64,000 nucleotides of DNA from Litoditis marina (GCA_964036275.1 OZ038433.1:40457336-40521335); one strand, 5' to 3'; shown: positions 1-12,938, counted from the stretch's first letter. Notes: generated from the letters alone by a model not told the origin. Numbers and translations: made by a program.

Positions 1-360
1 ATTGGCACTGAAAAACAGCTCTGAAAACTGTCGCCACTCAACATGCGATGCCATTTTCCGAAAATGTTGACGGAATTCGCACCACCTCACTGTAATTCAC
101 TAGTAATGAGAATGCCTTTGGAAAATGCATGGAACTTACTATAGTTATGTACTATAACTTTTCCCGGAACCATTTACGACCCGAAGTAGTGATCGGACTC
201 TCGTTAAAATCAGCATTTCATTGAAAACAATAGGCGCTGCTACTTTTATTACCACGACGAGTATTACAATACAATCATATTTTCATCCGTGAGCGACTCG
301 TTTCCAATTTAACAATTAATTTATTGGATGAAATTTCGATGTCGATAGTATAAAAATAGG

Positions 361-964
361 GAAACGAGGAAATCGTTTATTGTTGAACCTGCAGACTCAC
401 AACGTCAGCGAAATAAATAACCTCTAACAATTATAGTTTGTCTACTGTACTCTAGCTCACTTCATGTAACACTTCCTTGAACGAATTAATAACATGGAAC
501 AAAGTATAGTTAGACTGAATTCATACACAATAACCCTGCGTTACTAAATGGGTTTGTGTCATGTTGTGCTAAACTCAAACTCATTATCACGTGGCTGTAT
601 ACTCTGCGTCTCCCTCTTACTGTAATCTCTACATATTAATATGTTTATTCCACAAATATTTGAACGAGTAGATAGTTTATTGTTGAATTTGTAGACTCAC
701 TACGTCAGCAAAATAGTAGACCTCTGATAATTATAGTATGTCTACTGTACTCTAGCCCAGTTCATGTAAACAGCGTGGCGTTAGTTCCGACTTGAACCAA
801 TTAATAACATGAAATAAAATATAGTTAGACTGCGTTTATACACAACAACCCTGCGGTACGAAATGTGTTTTTGTTATGTCGTGCTGAAGGCAAAATATTA
901 TCACGTGAGTTCCACGTGGTTGTATACTCTGCGTCTTCCTCTTACTGTAATCTTTACATATTTT
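361..964. repeat. Imperfect tandem duplication, two units of about 280-300 bp
   Basis: Unit 1 (about 361-640) and unit 2 (about 662-964) run collinearly, from a segment around TTTATTGTTGAA through GACTCACTACGTCAGC, TGTCTACTGTACTCTAGC and ACATGAAATAAAATATAG to CTCTGCGTCTTCCTCTTAC. The copies differ by scattered substitutions and a small insertion in unit 2 near 770. No reading frame runs through both units, so this looks like duplicated noncoding DNA or an old repeat. Confidence 0.75.
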
Positions 965-1237
965 ATGAAGTGTTTTGTAGCTAGCTCAAAAAGTGCGTTT
1001 ATCCATAATGTATGCAAACTGGTATAAAATACAGATTGGATGAGTAGTACTACCCAAAACCGAAGATCTCTAAGAGAACCCATCCACTTTTTGCGAGTTC
1101 CATGCTCAAACTTACATGTAACTTCTGCTAAGTACGGAACGGAACTTTTTAATCTGTTCGGATAGCTTTAATTTAAATAATGAAACTCCAGGATGAGTTG
1201 GCCGTGCGTATAAAATATCTGCTGAAATGGAATCTCT

Positions 1238-1416
1238 GGCGGCGTAGCAATCTCTCAATAATCTCATGAGATTCTTCATGAGCTATTTGCATGAGCTTCT
1301 CATGAGATTCTATTGATTGCTATGCTACAACATTGAGAGCTCACGAGTATCTCATGAGGTATCTCATGAGAAACTCTATGAACTTCTCGTGAGGTTGGAG
1401 AGATTGCTACGCCGCC
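1238..1416. mobile_element. MITE with GGCGGCGTAGCAATCTC terminal inverted repeats
   Basis: The 179-bp segment opens with GGCGGCGTAGCAATCTCTC and closes with the reverse complement (GAGATTGCTACGCCGCC). Its interior is packed with CTCATGAG palindromes, so it can fold almost end to end. Related copies lie at about 25860-25945 and 39249-39438. It is noncoding and fits a non-autonomous DNA transposon. No convincing target duplication was seen. Confidence 0.7.
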
Positions 1417-1423
1417 TGTACAT

Positions 1424-2011
1424 GAATTTGTATAAAAAAACGATGTAAAGTGAGAGACGATTAGCTTTTGAGATTGAACTGCATGGAATATAGAAAAGGA
1501 GGACAATAACTCAAGAGGGAAATAAAAAATCTAATCTCGCAATTTTCATGGGTCAAAAACATTTTGTTTTTCAGTGAAAAAAAACCTTGCAGCAAACAAT
1601 TAGATGAAACGTCCTAATATGATTATCACCATTGATTCAAAAATGATAACAGAACAGAGTACACTATAAGTTTCTTGAATATTCATGTAAAGTTAGCATT
1701 CTAATAGCCTAAGTGTGCACTTTGTCGTTTCACGTTTCCGAGTTCTGCTGTGTTTAACATGTTTCACGTGACTGTGCGATAGACTGACAGTATAGCTGAT
1801 TTTTGTTTCAGATACGTTTTTAGTGTAAGCGGACTTTTCTAAAAGATTTAGCATATATTTTTTGAATCAGTCTGTCAGGATGATCATGAAAATTGCGAGA
1901 TTAGATTTTTTTTTCCCTCTTGAGTTATTGTCCTCCTTTTCTATATTCCATGCAGTTCAATCTCAAAAGCTAATCGTCTCTCACTTTACATCGTTTTTTT
2001 ATACAAATTGT
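1424..2011. mobile_element. Foldback element with 125-bp arms
   Basis: Left arm (about 1424-1550) and right arm (about 1885-2010) are near-perfect reverse complements, including matching stretches around TGAGAGACGATTAGCTTTTG and GAACTGCATGGAATATAG. The 330-bp spacer holds a separate TA-flanked MITE (1660-1793). It is noncoding. The arm identity suggests a recent insertion. Confidence 0.75.
1660..1793 (-). mobile_element. TA-flanked Tc1/mariner-type MITE, copy 1 (nested)
   Basis: Reverse-oriented copy of the family also found at 18971-19100, 21647-21769 and 32514-32642. Shared core on its strand: CAGTCACGTGAAACATGTT, then AACACAGCAGAACTCGGAAAC. The ends resemble ACTGTTAGTC...CTAGTA next to TA dinucleotides, as expected for Tc1/mariner non-autonomous elements. 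This copy sits in the spacer of the foldback at 1424-2011, so it inserted there later or was carried along. Confidence 0.7.
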
Positions 2012-2235
2012 CCTCATTTTCTATATTTCCGAAGGAAATAATGAATCAATAGATAGGAAATAATGAGCATCTAATCCATTATTATTATACTTTTTTGAAC
2101 GTAACAATGAATACTAAGTTGATTTGCAGAACATAAACTGCGTTAGAACTCTGGTTAGTAAACATTCTCTCAGAAACCGTGATCAATCCTTGATTTCGGG
2201 CAGCGCACGTGTGGCGCCGTCCATTTTTTCTTCCT

Positions 2236-2316
2236 TCGTGACGATTTGGCTCAGTCGGCAGAGCAGCGCACTACAGTTCAGTAGGCCGAGGGTTCGAATC
2301 CTTTCACGGACAGCAT
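2236..2316 (+). repeat. tRNA-like element (pseudo-tRNA or SINE head) with intact Pol III boxes
   Basis: TGGCTCAGTCGG matches the tRNA A box and GGTTCGAATCC matches the B box, at normal spacing, followed by T-rich stretches that could stop RNA polymerase III. The D stem (GCTC/GAGC) and T stem can form, but the acceptor stem does not pair and the anticodon loop is short. A functional tRNA is therefore unlikely; a tRNA pseudogene or SINE head is the better reading. Confidence 0.5.
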
Positions 2317-4916
2317 TTTTGTTTTTGTTCGATTAACCTTTTTATGTAGTCAGGATCTCTACGGATTAACACAATTGTTTTTCCAATATATTTTGATCTA
2401 TTCAAACCACCAAAAGGCGGAACAACAGCTCACTGCGCACCATCTTTACAGCAGTACTTCTGCAACACGAATGAAACGCACAAAATACAAAAACAGAAGA
2501 ATCAGACAAAATTACTTTTTCGTCTATAGTTGTTCATGTCTATTGCACTTGCTCGACTGACGTGTAATTTTAAGGACAGAAATAAATCACTGAATACCCC
2601 TCGAACAACACTTCCCATTAACATAGTTTGGGTGTAATATTAACTAATTAAATAGAGGAAGTCAACTGTAATTTGTTTTTTATTAGATTAGTTCCTATAT
2701 GATTACTAGGAAATGACTTCCGCAGCTGACAGAGGAAACAGGAAATATGGGCTCTGTTTACGGGCTATTATACTAGAACTACATGGAATGTTATATAAGG
2801 TAGCAAAACGTGTGTAAAACAATGTAATCGGGCATTCTATTGTTTCAAATAATGATCTAAAATGTTCGACATGACTATTTGACCATTGAGATATTAGTGT
2901 TTGAAATAGAAACACAGATTCTCGCGAGTTATTGGCAAACTACATTTCGTCTTTTTTAGAGAAATACACCAGAGGACAAAATAGTATAAACAGATGAATC
3001 GTACCAAGTTATAATCTGAAGTGTTCGACATGAAGATTTGATCGGTATATGAGTGTACGAAAAAGAAAACATAGATTTTCGTTATGTACAAACTACAACA
3101 TTTCGTCTCCAAAGAATCAAAAATGAAACATAAGGGTGAATTTCATTTCTTTGCCAATTGTGTTAGGAGCAAATGGAATCGACACGTTCCGATCATGTAG
3201 TAATCGTCTTTGTGCAAATTTCTTCGAAAGCTGGTGAGAGCGTCTCGATTCACTTTTTTTGCTGCATTCGAAGAATTAGCTTCCTGTTTTTGTCGTCGAT
3301 ATCCGAATCTCAATCGTCAGACTTTTTTTGGATTGAAAACGTGAGACGTCGACGTGAGCTATTAGAAACTAAACTGATGTGATTAGATTGATAGGAATGG
3401 AAAAATAGTGATACGTCTCGCCTCTACCCCAGACGTAACCACTTAAATCTTGATATCTTCGAACCGTAGGAATTGCAACATATAACTCACCAGTGAACTA
3501 TACCGACGAAAACTTGTTTTGTGTGATGCACTGACTAGAGCATTTAAATTTCGTAGTTGAATCAGACAGCTTAGAGTTATGGGTTCTTGACGCGCTGTTA
3601 ATTAGTCACGAATATTGAAAACAACTTACATTTCTATACTCAGGACATGCGTGAAAATCATTGGAGACTGCTTAAAGTGAGTCATTTTGAGAAAAGCTGT
3701 CATGCCTCATAGTTCAATCCAAGATGTTTTCCCGGAAGGAGAGCATATCAAACCTTATTCGTGATTCAGTAATAAACTGTCAGTCATTGAACACTCAATA
3801 GGTTTGATGCCATTCAAGCTCAAGATTCTGAAAATCTTGTTCATGTTCAATGTAAGTGAATGAAGTTACAACATAATGTTACATAATGTTAATTCACAAC
3901 TCAATCAGCTATTGCTTGCCCATTATTTTGCTCACGCAGATCGAACCTTTCAGATTCAATTCATGGATGATCATCAATTTCCAATTCTTGACGGAATGCT
4001 GTTTTCATCGCGTGCGCACGCTGAAATTTCATAAGCTTTTCTTTTCTGTTTTTACTTTTCTGTGGGACTCTTCTGTGGGGATCTGTGCTAGGGTCATCGA
4101 TTGAACTACATAGGTGTCCAGAAACCCAGTGTACGACTGTTTCGAATCCTTGCAAGAGAGATTTTGAGATTGAGCTTAGATTCGGCCGGACTTTCCGTTT
4201 TTCGTTTTCCGTGCGGGGAATTTCCAGCGATCAACAATTTCGTTCTCTGCTCATTTTTTCGACAAATCGCGTTATGGCATGGTGCTTTCTAGCCACGTAT
4301 ACAAAGATGTTGCGCAGAATCTGAAAAGCTCGAAGAAGATCATGCAAATGTTTCTTGGAATAAATCTGTATTTGGGACGTGGCACACGCGGAAAGAGATA
4401 AGCATCTCTGGGAGCTTTTCATACGTCGACATTTAATCTGTGAGCGACGTCGAGAAAACAACTGAGATCAGCGAGACCACACGATGCAAACATTTTCCCA
4501 CGAGAGAGGAGCAATATGTAAATCGAGACAGGGTTAAAACCAAAAACAGAAAAACACTGAAACCATTTATTGATTTAAAAACATATTTTTCTAACATGAA
4601 TGAGATGAGATTCCGAAAAGAATAGAAGAAAAGAGAGAGATCGATTTCGGAAAGTTTGGATGATACACTTTCCGGAAAGTTACATCAACATGTTTGAGGT
4701 ATGGTTGCGAGATTCTTCCACTTTCCCACCTCTCTCTCTCTCTCTCTCTTTGACCTCGAATTTGATGGCATATTTATGCTCTCTAAAATTTTCTCTACGA
4801 ACGACAAAAAGCTCAAACTCAGTCCATGAGAAATGTGATGAGAAATATTACTAATTTGAAAATGGGCAACAATGAAAAGAAACAACCGGTAGATCGAACT
4901 CTTTATTGATTATTGA
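2317..4916. other. Gene-free stretch
   Basis: No exon with credible codon pattern and splice sites was found on either strand. Short TC and GA runs occur near 4730-4750. A segment near 3417-3460 (CCCCAGACGTAACCACTT) resembles one near 23205-23235 and may be a dispersed repeat. Confidence 0.4.
4902..4907 (-). terminator. AATAAA polyadenylation signal of arginine kinase
   Basis: Read on the minus strand, AATAAA lies about 10 bases after the arginine kinase stop codon, a typical close spacing for nematode genes. Confidence 0.6.
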
Positions 4917-7900
4917 TTAGGCAGCGGCCTTCTCCATCTCGATAAGTTTCTTGACGCCATCGTACATCTGTTTCACGGCATCAAACTCGGTGAGTCCGAG
5001 TCGCTGTTTGTTGGAAATGTCATAGATTCCCTCGGCAGACTCGGAATGCTCGCCGTGGATACCGCGGATCTGGAAAGTATTATTTATTTATCTATTTTGA
5101 ATAAAGGAGAGTAAAGAATACGAGAGTAAAGAGTAGTTTACATAGTGTACATAGCGTATAGTACATAGTGTTTTTGTAGCACAGCGTAGTGGACATTAGT
5201 TCTTTCATTCGAAGTAGTTGCATATAAAACATCTTATTCTTTATTATTACATCTACATCTATATAAAACATCTATATCTTTATTGACTGCGAAACAATGT
5301 TGCAAACAAAATGTACTTCCAACTTGCTCACATACAACCCATAACTACAACAAACTAATAACAGTGACAGATGAAAATGTACCTGAAGTTTCATTTCAGT
5401 GCAAATGTCCTTGAATTCAGGCTTGGCGGAGACCTTGGGAATCTTGACGTGGACCGAGGCCCTCACAGTAGTTCCCAGATTGGTCGGACAGAAAGTCAAC
5501 CAACCGAGACGGGGATGACGGGCGAACGGAGCCTTGGCAGAGATCAGATTCAGACCCTTGATCAGACGACCCAGAACCTGAGAAGGAAAATGTTACCGGT
5601 CAGTTCATGTCGAGACACTTGATAGATTGAAGATAGAAGAATGTCAATGTTACCGTAACAATGTTACAGCAGTAAGAAAGTACTAGTTGCAAGTAGACGA
5701 ATTGTTAGTCAAAAGCTGTTTCAATTTGCATTACATTACAAAAGTTCTAAATTTCGAATAAGTGTGGCTTCTCAATTGGGAACTGTTAAGAAGATAATGT
5801 AATGTAGATATTGAATAGTTACCCAACCCTCATTGCCTTTTGCGTTTTTTGTTCGTACCCCATTTCCTCCCATTTCCACCCCACTGCCCCAATTACCCAC
5901 TTCTCCGACATCTCCTCCGGGTTGCATAGAGATGATACGAAGATGATCCTCTTCGTTTACCCAGATAAGGAAAGTCTTCTTCTCATTGTGGAAGATACCA
6001 CGACCAGTGGGCCAGTACCTAGAACCAATGCATCAGTATTGCCTGATTTTCGTCACAGTAAGTTCCCAATTTTCATTCCAGTTTCCTTGTTAGTTAGTAG
6101 TTAGTTCCAGTTATTGGGAGTAGTTATCTGGATTCACAGTAACGATAAGTCAGCGATCATTCTCAATCCAAAAAACAAGAATCCAGATCGCGAGTACGCT
6201 CTATTGGAAACGAGAAGCCCTAGAAACCCAACCAATCCCCAGACGCAGGGCCTAGAAACTGAAAAAATTACTAGAAAAGAAGAGAAGCCCAGAACCGAAT
6301 GTACCTGTTAGCATTGGCGGCCTTGAGGAATCTGTCTCCCTCTTTGAACAGGAAATGGTCCTCGATCAACTTCTTTTTCGTCTCCTCGTCCATTCCAGTC
6401 AGAGGGTAGTACGTACCCTAGAACACTACTCTCACTGCAACGGACTGACTAGAAACAAAGCAAAACACTGCAATACGAAATAGAACGGAGCTACTCAAAT
6501 TAACCATAATAACCAAACTAACCAAATTAACATTATTATTTATCAAATTCAAGTCATAGTTCAGTTAACCATTGCGAGATCTATTCATTTCTCTATAATG
6601 AGCGATCCAATTGGATAAAACAGTAGTGAATCAGTAGCGAAAATGTGTATCATATTGTGAAAGGACCTAGTACGGCGGAATATCAGGTCACCTTGAGGTC
6701 GGGATCAGTGAGTCCGGCGAAGATTCCCTTCATTCTCTCCTCCATATTTTTGTAGTTGACCTCCGTGAGACAGGGGTTGAAGGGGTATCCGCCCAGAGAA
6801 CGACCACAACGGATTCTCGTCGAGACTATGTATTTGCCCTCGGGGTCAAGGTCCGTAAGATCAGGCACCTGAAAAGCCACGCTAGGTTGACAAGGAAGTT
6901 GGTGGAGTGTAACATAAACTACACCCTACAAACCACAAATACAAACTAATACAATTTACAGAGTACAAAGTACAAACTACAAAGTATAAACTACTCACGT
7001 TTTTCTCTCCAAGATTCATGGCAGGTTGAGTGTCGGTGGCTTTGAATCCATTGTGGTACTCCTCAATCACCGGGTTGAAGAGGTCAGCGAACAGAGTATA
7101 CGCCTCGGCATCAGGGGCATACAGACCAACGCCTGAAAGTGACCAGAGTGAAAAAAGTTCATAAAAAAGTAAAAGTAAGTGGAAAGCATAGAGTTTTGTA
7201 ACAGTGAAAAATCGGATAGTGAAACGATTGAATAACAATTTTGGATTTCCTAGAAAAGAATCTAGAGAAGAACGTGAACCAGAATAGCTTGATAATGTAA
7301 ATGAACGGGCTGAAAGTGCAGAGTTCAACAATCAAGATTACAGTAAACAAAGCGACATGAGTGAGTTCATCCGCAGTGAACAGAGGAAATAGTGAGAAAC
7401 ACAATTGTGAAATTACAGTAAGTTGTTTACCTGAATCCAGATTTTCGACTCCAGATTGGATGACATCGAGGAGAGTAGCTCCGAGGCGAGTCTTCTTGGT
7501 CTGAAAACATTTAAGTCAGAAAAAGGTTAAAACAATGACTGATGAGAAATGACTTCCAAATAGAAGTAAAAGTGAGAAAAGTAAACGTAGTCTCAACAAA
7601 GGTAAGCTATTGACTACTACCCATATACAGTAGAAATCAACGCTAACTCACTAATATGGTGGAAGATGAACATTACAATCTGATAAAAACCACAAGAAAT
7701 AAACAGTACGAATACGTAAATAGTAGATGGAACAATAGAGCGGAAAAGATGTAACAGCCATGCTATAGATAAGGAAAAAAAGGAGGAAAAAAGAGCCGAT
7801 CGATATACCTTGAGCTTGTCGACGACCGGCCGGGTGAGGTGCTTCTTGAGCAGACTCTTGCAGTCGGCGGCTCCCTGCAGTTTGGCAAAGCCTTCGTCGA

Positions 7901-7931
7901 TCTTCTTCATTGTTTCGGCGGGAACTGCCAT
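4917..7931 (-). CDS. Arginine kinase, complete, 8 exons, 360 aa
   Basis: Cytosolic phosphagen kinase that moves phosphate reversibly between ATP and arginine. Exons in coding order: 7931-7809, 7500-7431, 7132-6999, 6868-6692, 6417-6305, 6018-5901, 5577-5383, 5069-4917. The joined frame is open for 361 codons, matching the family length of about 355-360. The N-terminal guanidino-kinase domain has the substrate loop ([13 protein letters not shown]). The catalytic domain has [10 protein letters not shown], the [12 protein letters not shown] motif and [16 protein letters not shown] with the reactive cysteine. The exon 6 donor must be GTGGGT, not the later GTAATT, to give GGDVGE-VLGRL. A TATA-like box lies upstream. 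Catalytic residues all look intact. Confidence 0.95.
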
Positions 7932-7975
7932 GGTAGACGAGACGAGCACGAATGAATTCTTTCAGACGCAGCGAT

Positions 7976-7985
7976 TTTTATATAC
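7976..7985 (-). promoter_or_regulatory. TATA-like box of the arginine kinase gene
   Basis: On the minus strand TATATAAAAA lies about 45 bases upstream of the ATG at 7931, a plausible core promoter element for a highly expressed gene. No other motif was recognised. Confidence 0.45.
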
Positions 7986-8099
7986 ATCGCCTGAAACACG
8001 TGGCGGCGATAGTGTGCGCGTGAGAGAGAGGAGAGACAAATACTGTCTAGTCTAGTTTGCAAAAGTGATAAAATACACGGAACACGCGAACGGGAACGC

Positions 8100-9415
8100 G
8101 CGGGGAGAGAGTCTCTAGTCTAATGGGCGAAAGTGATGAAATACATGGAGTACGACCATCACAAGTCCAATTCGCACGTAGATACGCTTGGCTGGTCTGG
8201 AGAATGAAGTTTTGACAGGTTTAGAACGTGGCAGTTTTGGCCGACATTCATAAAACTTTAGAGAAAGCAGTAATGTTTTGAAGAAATGATCGAATTTTGT
8301 GTCCGAACTACATAGTTTTCATCATATGCATATTGTGTAGTGTTTCTACATGTACGTTGAATAAGTTGCTTATGAGTTTTATTCATCGAAAATCTGGAGA
8401 ATGTTGTTTTCGTGTTGCGATATTCCAAAAAAGTTCTTAGTAGCTCACTGTGTCAATTGAATTTATCAGTTCGATTCCATCGTCTATTCCACAAGACATC
8501 CAAGAGTTGTAATTTCCTATCAAAATAACGCTGCCAACCTATCAAAGATGTGTTTAATTGTCTGAGACTGTGTTTAGTTGTGAAAAGAAAATTAACATTT
8601 CATAGCGCAAATCTTACAACACGGGTTATCCTCATTCCTACTGAGACTTTGGCGGCGTGGCAAAGTAAATTCGAACGAATATATTTAGAAAGAGAAGGAA
8701 ACACAGAGCAAGACAGTAGGAGAAAGACAGAGAAAAAGAAAGAGATAGGAGCCAATGGTGCTATTCAAGTCGTTTGTGTCCGCTATATTTCGAATTTTCA
8801 CGATATCTGAAGGAAGTTCATCGGTCCCATCGGTTGACGATAGAGCTTTGGTGAGAATTTGATGGGTTTGTAGTTTGATTTCTGTGTGTTGATGGTTTGA
8901 GACTAAACTACAAGGTTTAGTCTCCGAAAGAGTTCATTGATGAGAACTAAGTAGGGGTGATTGTACTTTAGTTATAGTTCGAGCTACATTAAAGAGACCG
9001 TTCCCCTATAATCTAAGTTTCACGAAAAATTTAGAGAGCTCAAAAAAATTTCTTAATGTCTTCCCATAGACAATGAAAAAACTTTCTGATTCAAAATTTG
9101 TGAAATTTGCATAACATCAAGCAATAAAAAAGAGGACAGGAACATTTTCACTGTGACGCAACTTCACTTGGTTCATTTACGTCCAAATTTATTTTCATTT
9201 TGTAGTCTCTAACTGTGTGGTCGTATATGATAGGAATTTTTAAAAACTGACTTGTACTTCTATCGGCTATTTGGAGCATACCTCCTAGCAATTCTTTTTC
9301 TGAGAAAATGAAAAAAGTTCAAATTTGAACTATGCTAGAATTATCCAAGAAATTGCATAAATATTCATGAACATTCAGAATTTAAGATGACAATAAATCA
9401 ATTTGTCGGCTTTGT
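8100..9415. other. Gene-free stretch with a short palindromic repeat
   Basis: No exon structure was seen. At 8867-8914 there is a small hairpin of the GTAGTTTGATC family (see 28627-28698). The ORFs here have no splice context or recognisable composition. Confidence 0.35.
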
Positions 9416-11592
9416 TCAGATTTCCAGCGGTCGCCAGCCAGGTGGCAGCAGGAACGAAGCCCCGAAACGACCGGAGCAAAACCGGGGAGAACCGTCCTCG
9501 TTCTGGAGAAAGAGTGTTTTGTATAATAAAAATAAAGTTGGCAAAAAATTGATGCAAATCGTACCTGACCGATAAACATCTGTAGCAAATTTGAATCATC
9601 ACAATGCGGCATATAAATTTCACCTGAGCGGTCACAAAGTACGGTACTAGTACGAAAGCTAAATTGTGTTTGTTCGAGTTTTTACAACTTTCTATACTCG
9701 TCAAACTATTGAAATCAATGTTAGCACGGAAAGCATACCACCAGATAACTCATGTCCTGCTTCAGTTTCGAATTCAACGCTCTTGAGCGAGCAATGAGAA
9801 GAGGTCTGTAGCGACTCATATCGTCAGTCGAATCAGGTTTGCCTGAAAGAAAATGAAGAAGAAGAATGGGGTTACAGTCCTCATAACTCCCAAATGACCT
9901 TGGCAACATTCCAGAAAATACTTTCCACTATTTTTCAGCATTCCAGAGTTTCCCAAAAAAAAAGAGAATTTTCTGTCAGCATTCTTTTTCTCGTAACCTA
10001 GGGTTAAATAAGGTTTCGCGAAAACATATTTTCTATCAGAAGAACCCTCAAATTTGTCTAGGATTGTGTGGAATCGGTAGTTACGTTTTCAAAGAAAACA
10101 GAATTGAACAATTCCACTGTAGTACTTCACGAGATTTTAGTAGAGTTTTTCACTATTTCCTCTAATATCTCTGATTTGTTTGCGTTAAAGAGAGAACATA
10201 ACGAGTTCCCGCTTGGACCATCCGGTATTTCGTTAACTACCAGTCTTCCTTGCTCTCATTTTTTAGTTTACCTTGACAGCGTTCTGGGTCTGGGAGTTTA
10301 TTGGGTTGTTCTCCAGTGTTGTTTGAGGCTAAGGAATCATCAACTCCATTTGTTTCTTCTAAAAACAGAACGCAGTTGTTCATACTTTATGTTCATACTC
10401 TTAATCGAAACTAGAACAACAACTACAGGCTCACACAGTCAAGCTGCTCTACAGCAGCGGACATAACTACTGTCTTTTGGAGACAGCAAAATATGCGCTC
10501 AATCAGGCATTCTTCGAGAAAAACAGCTTTTTATGCACACGACCAGAACGCAGTTTCCGGAGAGCACTGTATGAAGCCGCCCCAAGACTGTGAAAGCTAT
10601 TCTACAAGTAAACCTCCGGAAAGGCGGTTGACAAAAGGTTTCTATGCCATATATTATATTCTCTACCCCGTATATTTCATCATTAGAAATATACGGTGTC
10701 AACATTGTTGCTAGCTAGCGGGAGAGTGGCTGTAAAAGTCGTGAGAGCCTATTTGAATCCACTACTGAAATATTTCTTCAAGAATTTCGCAACAAATTTT
10801 GAGTCAAACAAGAGTGTAACAGAACATAGTAAAAGTAAATACCTTCTTCATCACCGCCCTCTTCCTCCTCCCGTTGTTCTTCCTTTTCTGGCTTTCTCTT
10901 CTTGTTTCTCTTTTTCTTTGACTTCCTTTTCTTGGATTTTTTGGTTTTCTTTGTGTTCGTTTTCTTCTTTTTAGCTGATTTCTTTTTATTCGACTTCTAA
11001 AGTTTATTGGACAATTCAAACACACTGCTAGTATGCTACAGTTACAATCAACTGTGAAGAGAAGTGCTTTGTTTATCTTCTGTTCAAAAACACTGGATGG
11101 ATTTTTAGACATGAAATTACGAGATTAGAATAGACAATTATTCCCTTTTCATCAAAACGATAACTTATACCAGCAGAAAAATCACCTTCTTTTTTGATTT
11201 CTTTCTGCCGGACTTTTTTCCTTTTTTCGTTTTGGCTTTACCACCAGTTTTGCTTCCTTTACCACCACCACTTTTCTCTATAAACAGTTGTGAAAAGATT
11301 TGAATAATTTCTGTTGAAAAAATTGAGAAGTAATAATCATATACATAACAGAAGAAAAAGTTAGAAATTCATGTTCTTGTAACTCTCATTGAGAGTAAGA
11401 GACAGGTTCTTGTAAAACGTGTTTACATGCTCGTAACATAAACACAGTAGAAAACAGGATCACATTTCATTGGGTGTTCTAGTCTTGAAAAATACCAAAA
11501 ACGAATACATGGCACGAGTGAAACTTACTACCAACACAGCTGAAAACGGCTGTTATCACAAAAGTAAGCGCAAGCCAGAGTAGTTCCTCCAT
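9416..11592 (-). CDS. Lysine-rich protein with N-terminal hydrophobic segment (family member 1), about 198 aa
   Basis: Not recognised from known families. Proposed exons: 11592-11532, 11277-11186, 10996-10843, 10358-10272, 9842-9742, 9579-9565 (15-nt micro-exon) and 9502-9416; phases agree throughout. Residues 1-21 (MEELLWLALTFVITAVFSCVG) form one hydrophobic helix, either a signal peptide or an anchor. Then come 60 or more residues dominated by Lys with Ser/Gly (GGKAKTKKGKKSGRKKSKK), an acidic EEQREEEEGGDEE stretch, a polar region (LPDPERCQ) and a C-terminal tail with one more Cys and LLPPGWRPLEI. The basic residues directly after the helix would favour a cytosolic tail. The 3' end is least certain: another frame runs through 9610-9580. 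Same architecture as the genes at 13547-16730 and 32889-34666. Confidence 0.6.
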
Positions 11593-11946
11593 GAATCAAC
11601 CGATTCATACAGTTTTGCAGAAGGAAATGAGAAAACAATAGGAGCACTGCACGTCACGTAGTTTAGCACTAATTCTCGACTGTCGACTACTTCGTGACTG
11701 TGCGGTAACCCTATTGCCTGAAGATCGGGCGCAGCGCGGAGCGCTGCGCAGATTAGTTTTTGTTCAGAGGTGTGCAGACATTCCAAAACAGTTTATTACA
11801 TTTTTCTTCAAAGCACGCCGACCATTTTCCTAGAAATTTGCATGAATTACTGAAAGGGCAACACGTCTACGAGACATTGAGTTCATGTTCCAAGTAAAAT
11901 TCTTTGAGAGGAGTTAGATGGCCCAACGTCGGCCAATTCTACAACT

Positions 11947-12190
11947 AACCGGGTTTTTAGGTAACCTAACCCTTTTTTGGTAACCTTTTTTTCAGGTTAC
12001 TTAGTAGGTAACCTGAAAGTAACCTAAAACTGAAATCCGGTTACCGTTCAAAGTAACGGTAAAAACCACATTTTTCGTTAGAAAAACAGGTAACCGGTTT
12101 TTCATTTTAGGTTACCACCCGGTTACCTACTGAGGTAACCTGAAAAAAAGGTTACCAAAAAATGGTTAGGTTACCTAAAAACCCGGTTAG
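11947..12190. mobile_element. Palindromic GGTTACC-rich element
   Basis: Begins CTAACCGGGTTTTTAGGTAACC and ends with the reverse complement (GGTTACCTAAAAACCCGGTTAG). Internal GGTAACC/GGTTACC blocks pair in order, so nearly the whole 244 bp folds into one hairpin. A diverged segment with the same words occurs in the Srt gene at about 40825-40975. Non-autonomous palindromic transposon or similar. Confidence 0.65.
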
Positions 12191-12544
12191 ATATAGAATT
12201 CACCCCCAACGTCTCGCAGAAATGATTTCCGTGCGAGGCGGCGGCGGCGGCGGCGGCGACAAAAATGTTCTCTTAAAATCTGGGTATAGTTTTGCTCAAG
12301 ATCAACTTATTCCAAAAAATCTTACTAGATATAAAAAGTTGAGGTACACGTATTTTTCAGGTGTGTCTGTTATTTGAATATTACGTGTGAGAGGGCCGAA
12401 ATGGGTCTCGCACAAAATGATAGAGAGACCGGTTTCGTGAAAATAAAAATGAAAAAGAGTTTAACGTGTAGTAGGACGACGTTTTCCAATGAAGAACTCA
12501 TGACAGGCGGGTACAGCTTGGTTTTCACACCTATTCACATGTAT

Positions 12545-12612
12545 GAATGGCCGATTGGACAAAAGCTCTATTCACGCACGGCGAACGAAGGTTCGATTCC
12601 TGTGGAGCACAA
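12545..12612 (+). repeat. tRNA-like segment with B box
   Basis: TGGCCGATTGGAC resembles an A box and GGTTCGATTCC is a perfect B box about 35 bases later. The rest does not fold as a full tRNA. Probably a tRNA-derived SINE fragment, related in kind to 2236-2316 and to the SINE copies near 15.9 and 17.9 kb. Confidence 0.35.
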
Positions 12613-12803
12613 AATTTGCTTTCACTTAAACGAGGTTACAACTACGCCAATAGTTGTGAACTACAGTGCCGTTTAAAACTAGAGAAACATAACATTCCTT
12701 GTTTAGCTTTTTGTTCAAAAATATAATTTTTATCAAAAATGACCGTTACTCCGTTACTTAACGATAGAAAAAGAGTTCAATCAGTAGGAAAAACGGGTGT
12801 TAA

Positions 12804-12938
12804 GAAGCAAAGATTAGTTTTGGATAAAACGTGTACAAGAAGTATAAAATAAGTCCAACAAGAATGTTTTGAGGAAAAGGCTAATATATTCCAAATATAT
12901 TTCTTGTACACGTTTTATCCAAAACTAATCTTCGCTTT
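12804..12938. mobile_element. MITE-like inverted repeat
   Basis: AAGCAAAGATTAGTTTTGG plus the following AAAACGTGTACAAG at 12804-12841 returns as its reverse complement at 12899-12938. Arms are about 38 bp with a 60-bp spacer. Noncoding. Confidence 0.6.

Noticed and set aside
2236..2316. Functional tRNA gene
   Set aside because: A and B boxes are perfect, but the acceptor stem does not pair and the anticodon arm is defective.
10068..10466. 132-aa plus-strand ORF
   Set aside because: It overlaps, in antisense, an exon (10358-10272) that fits the phase of the lysine-rich minus-strand gene; its own composition is not protein-like.
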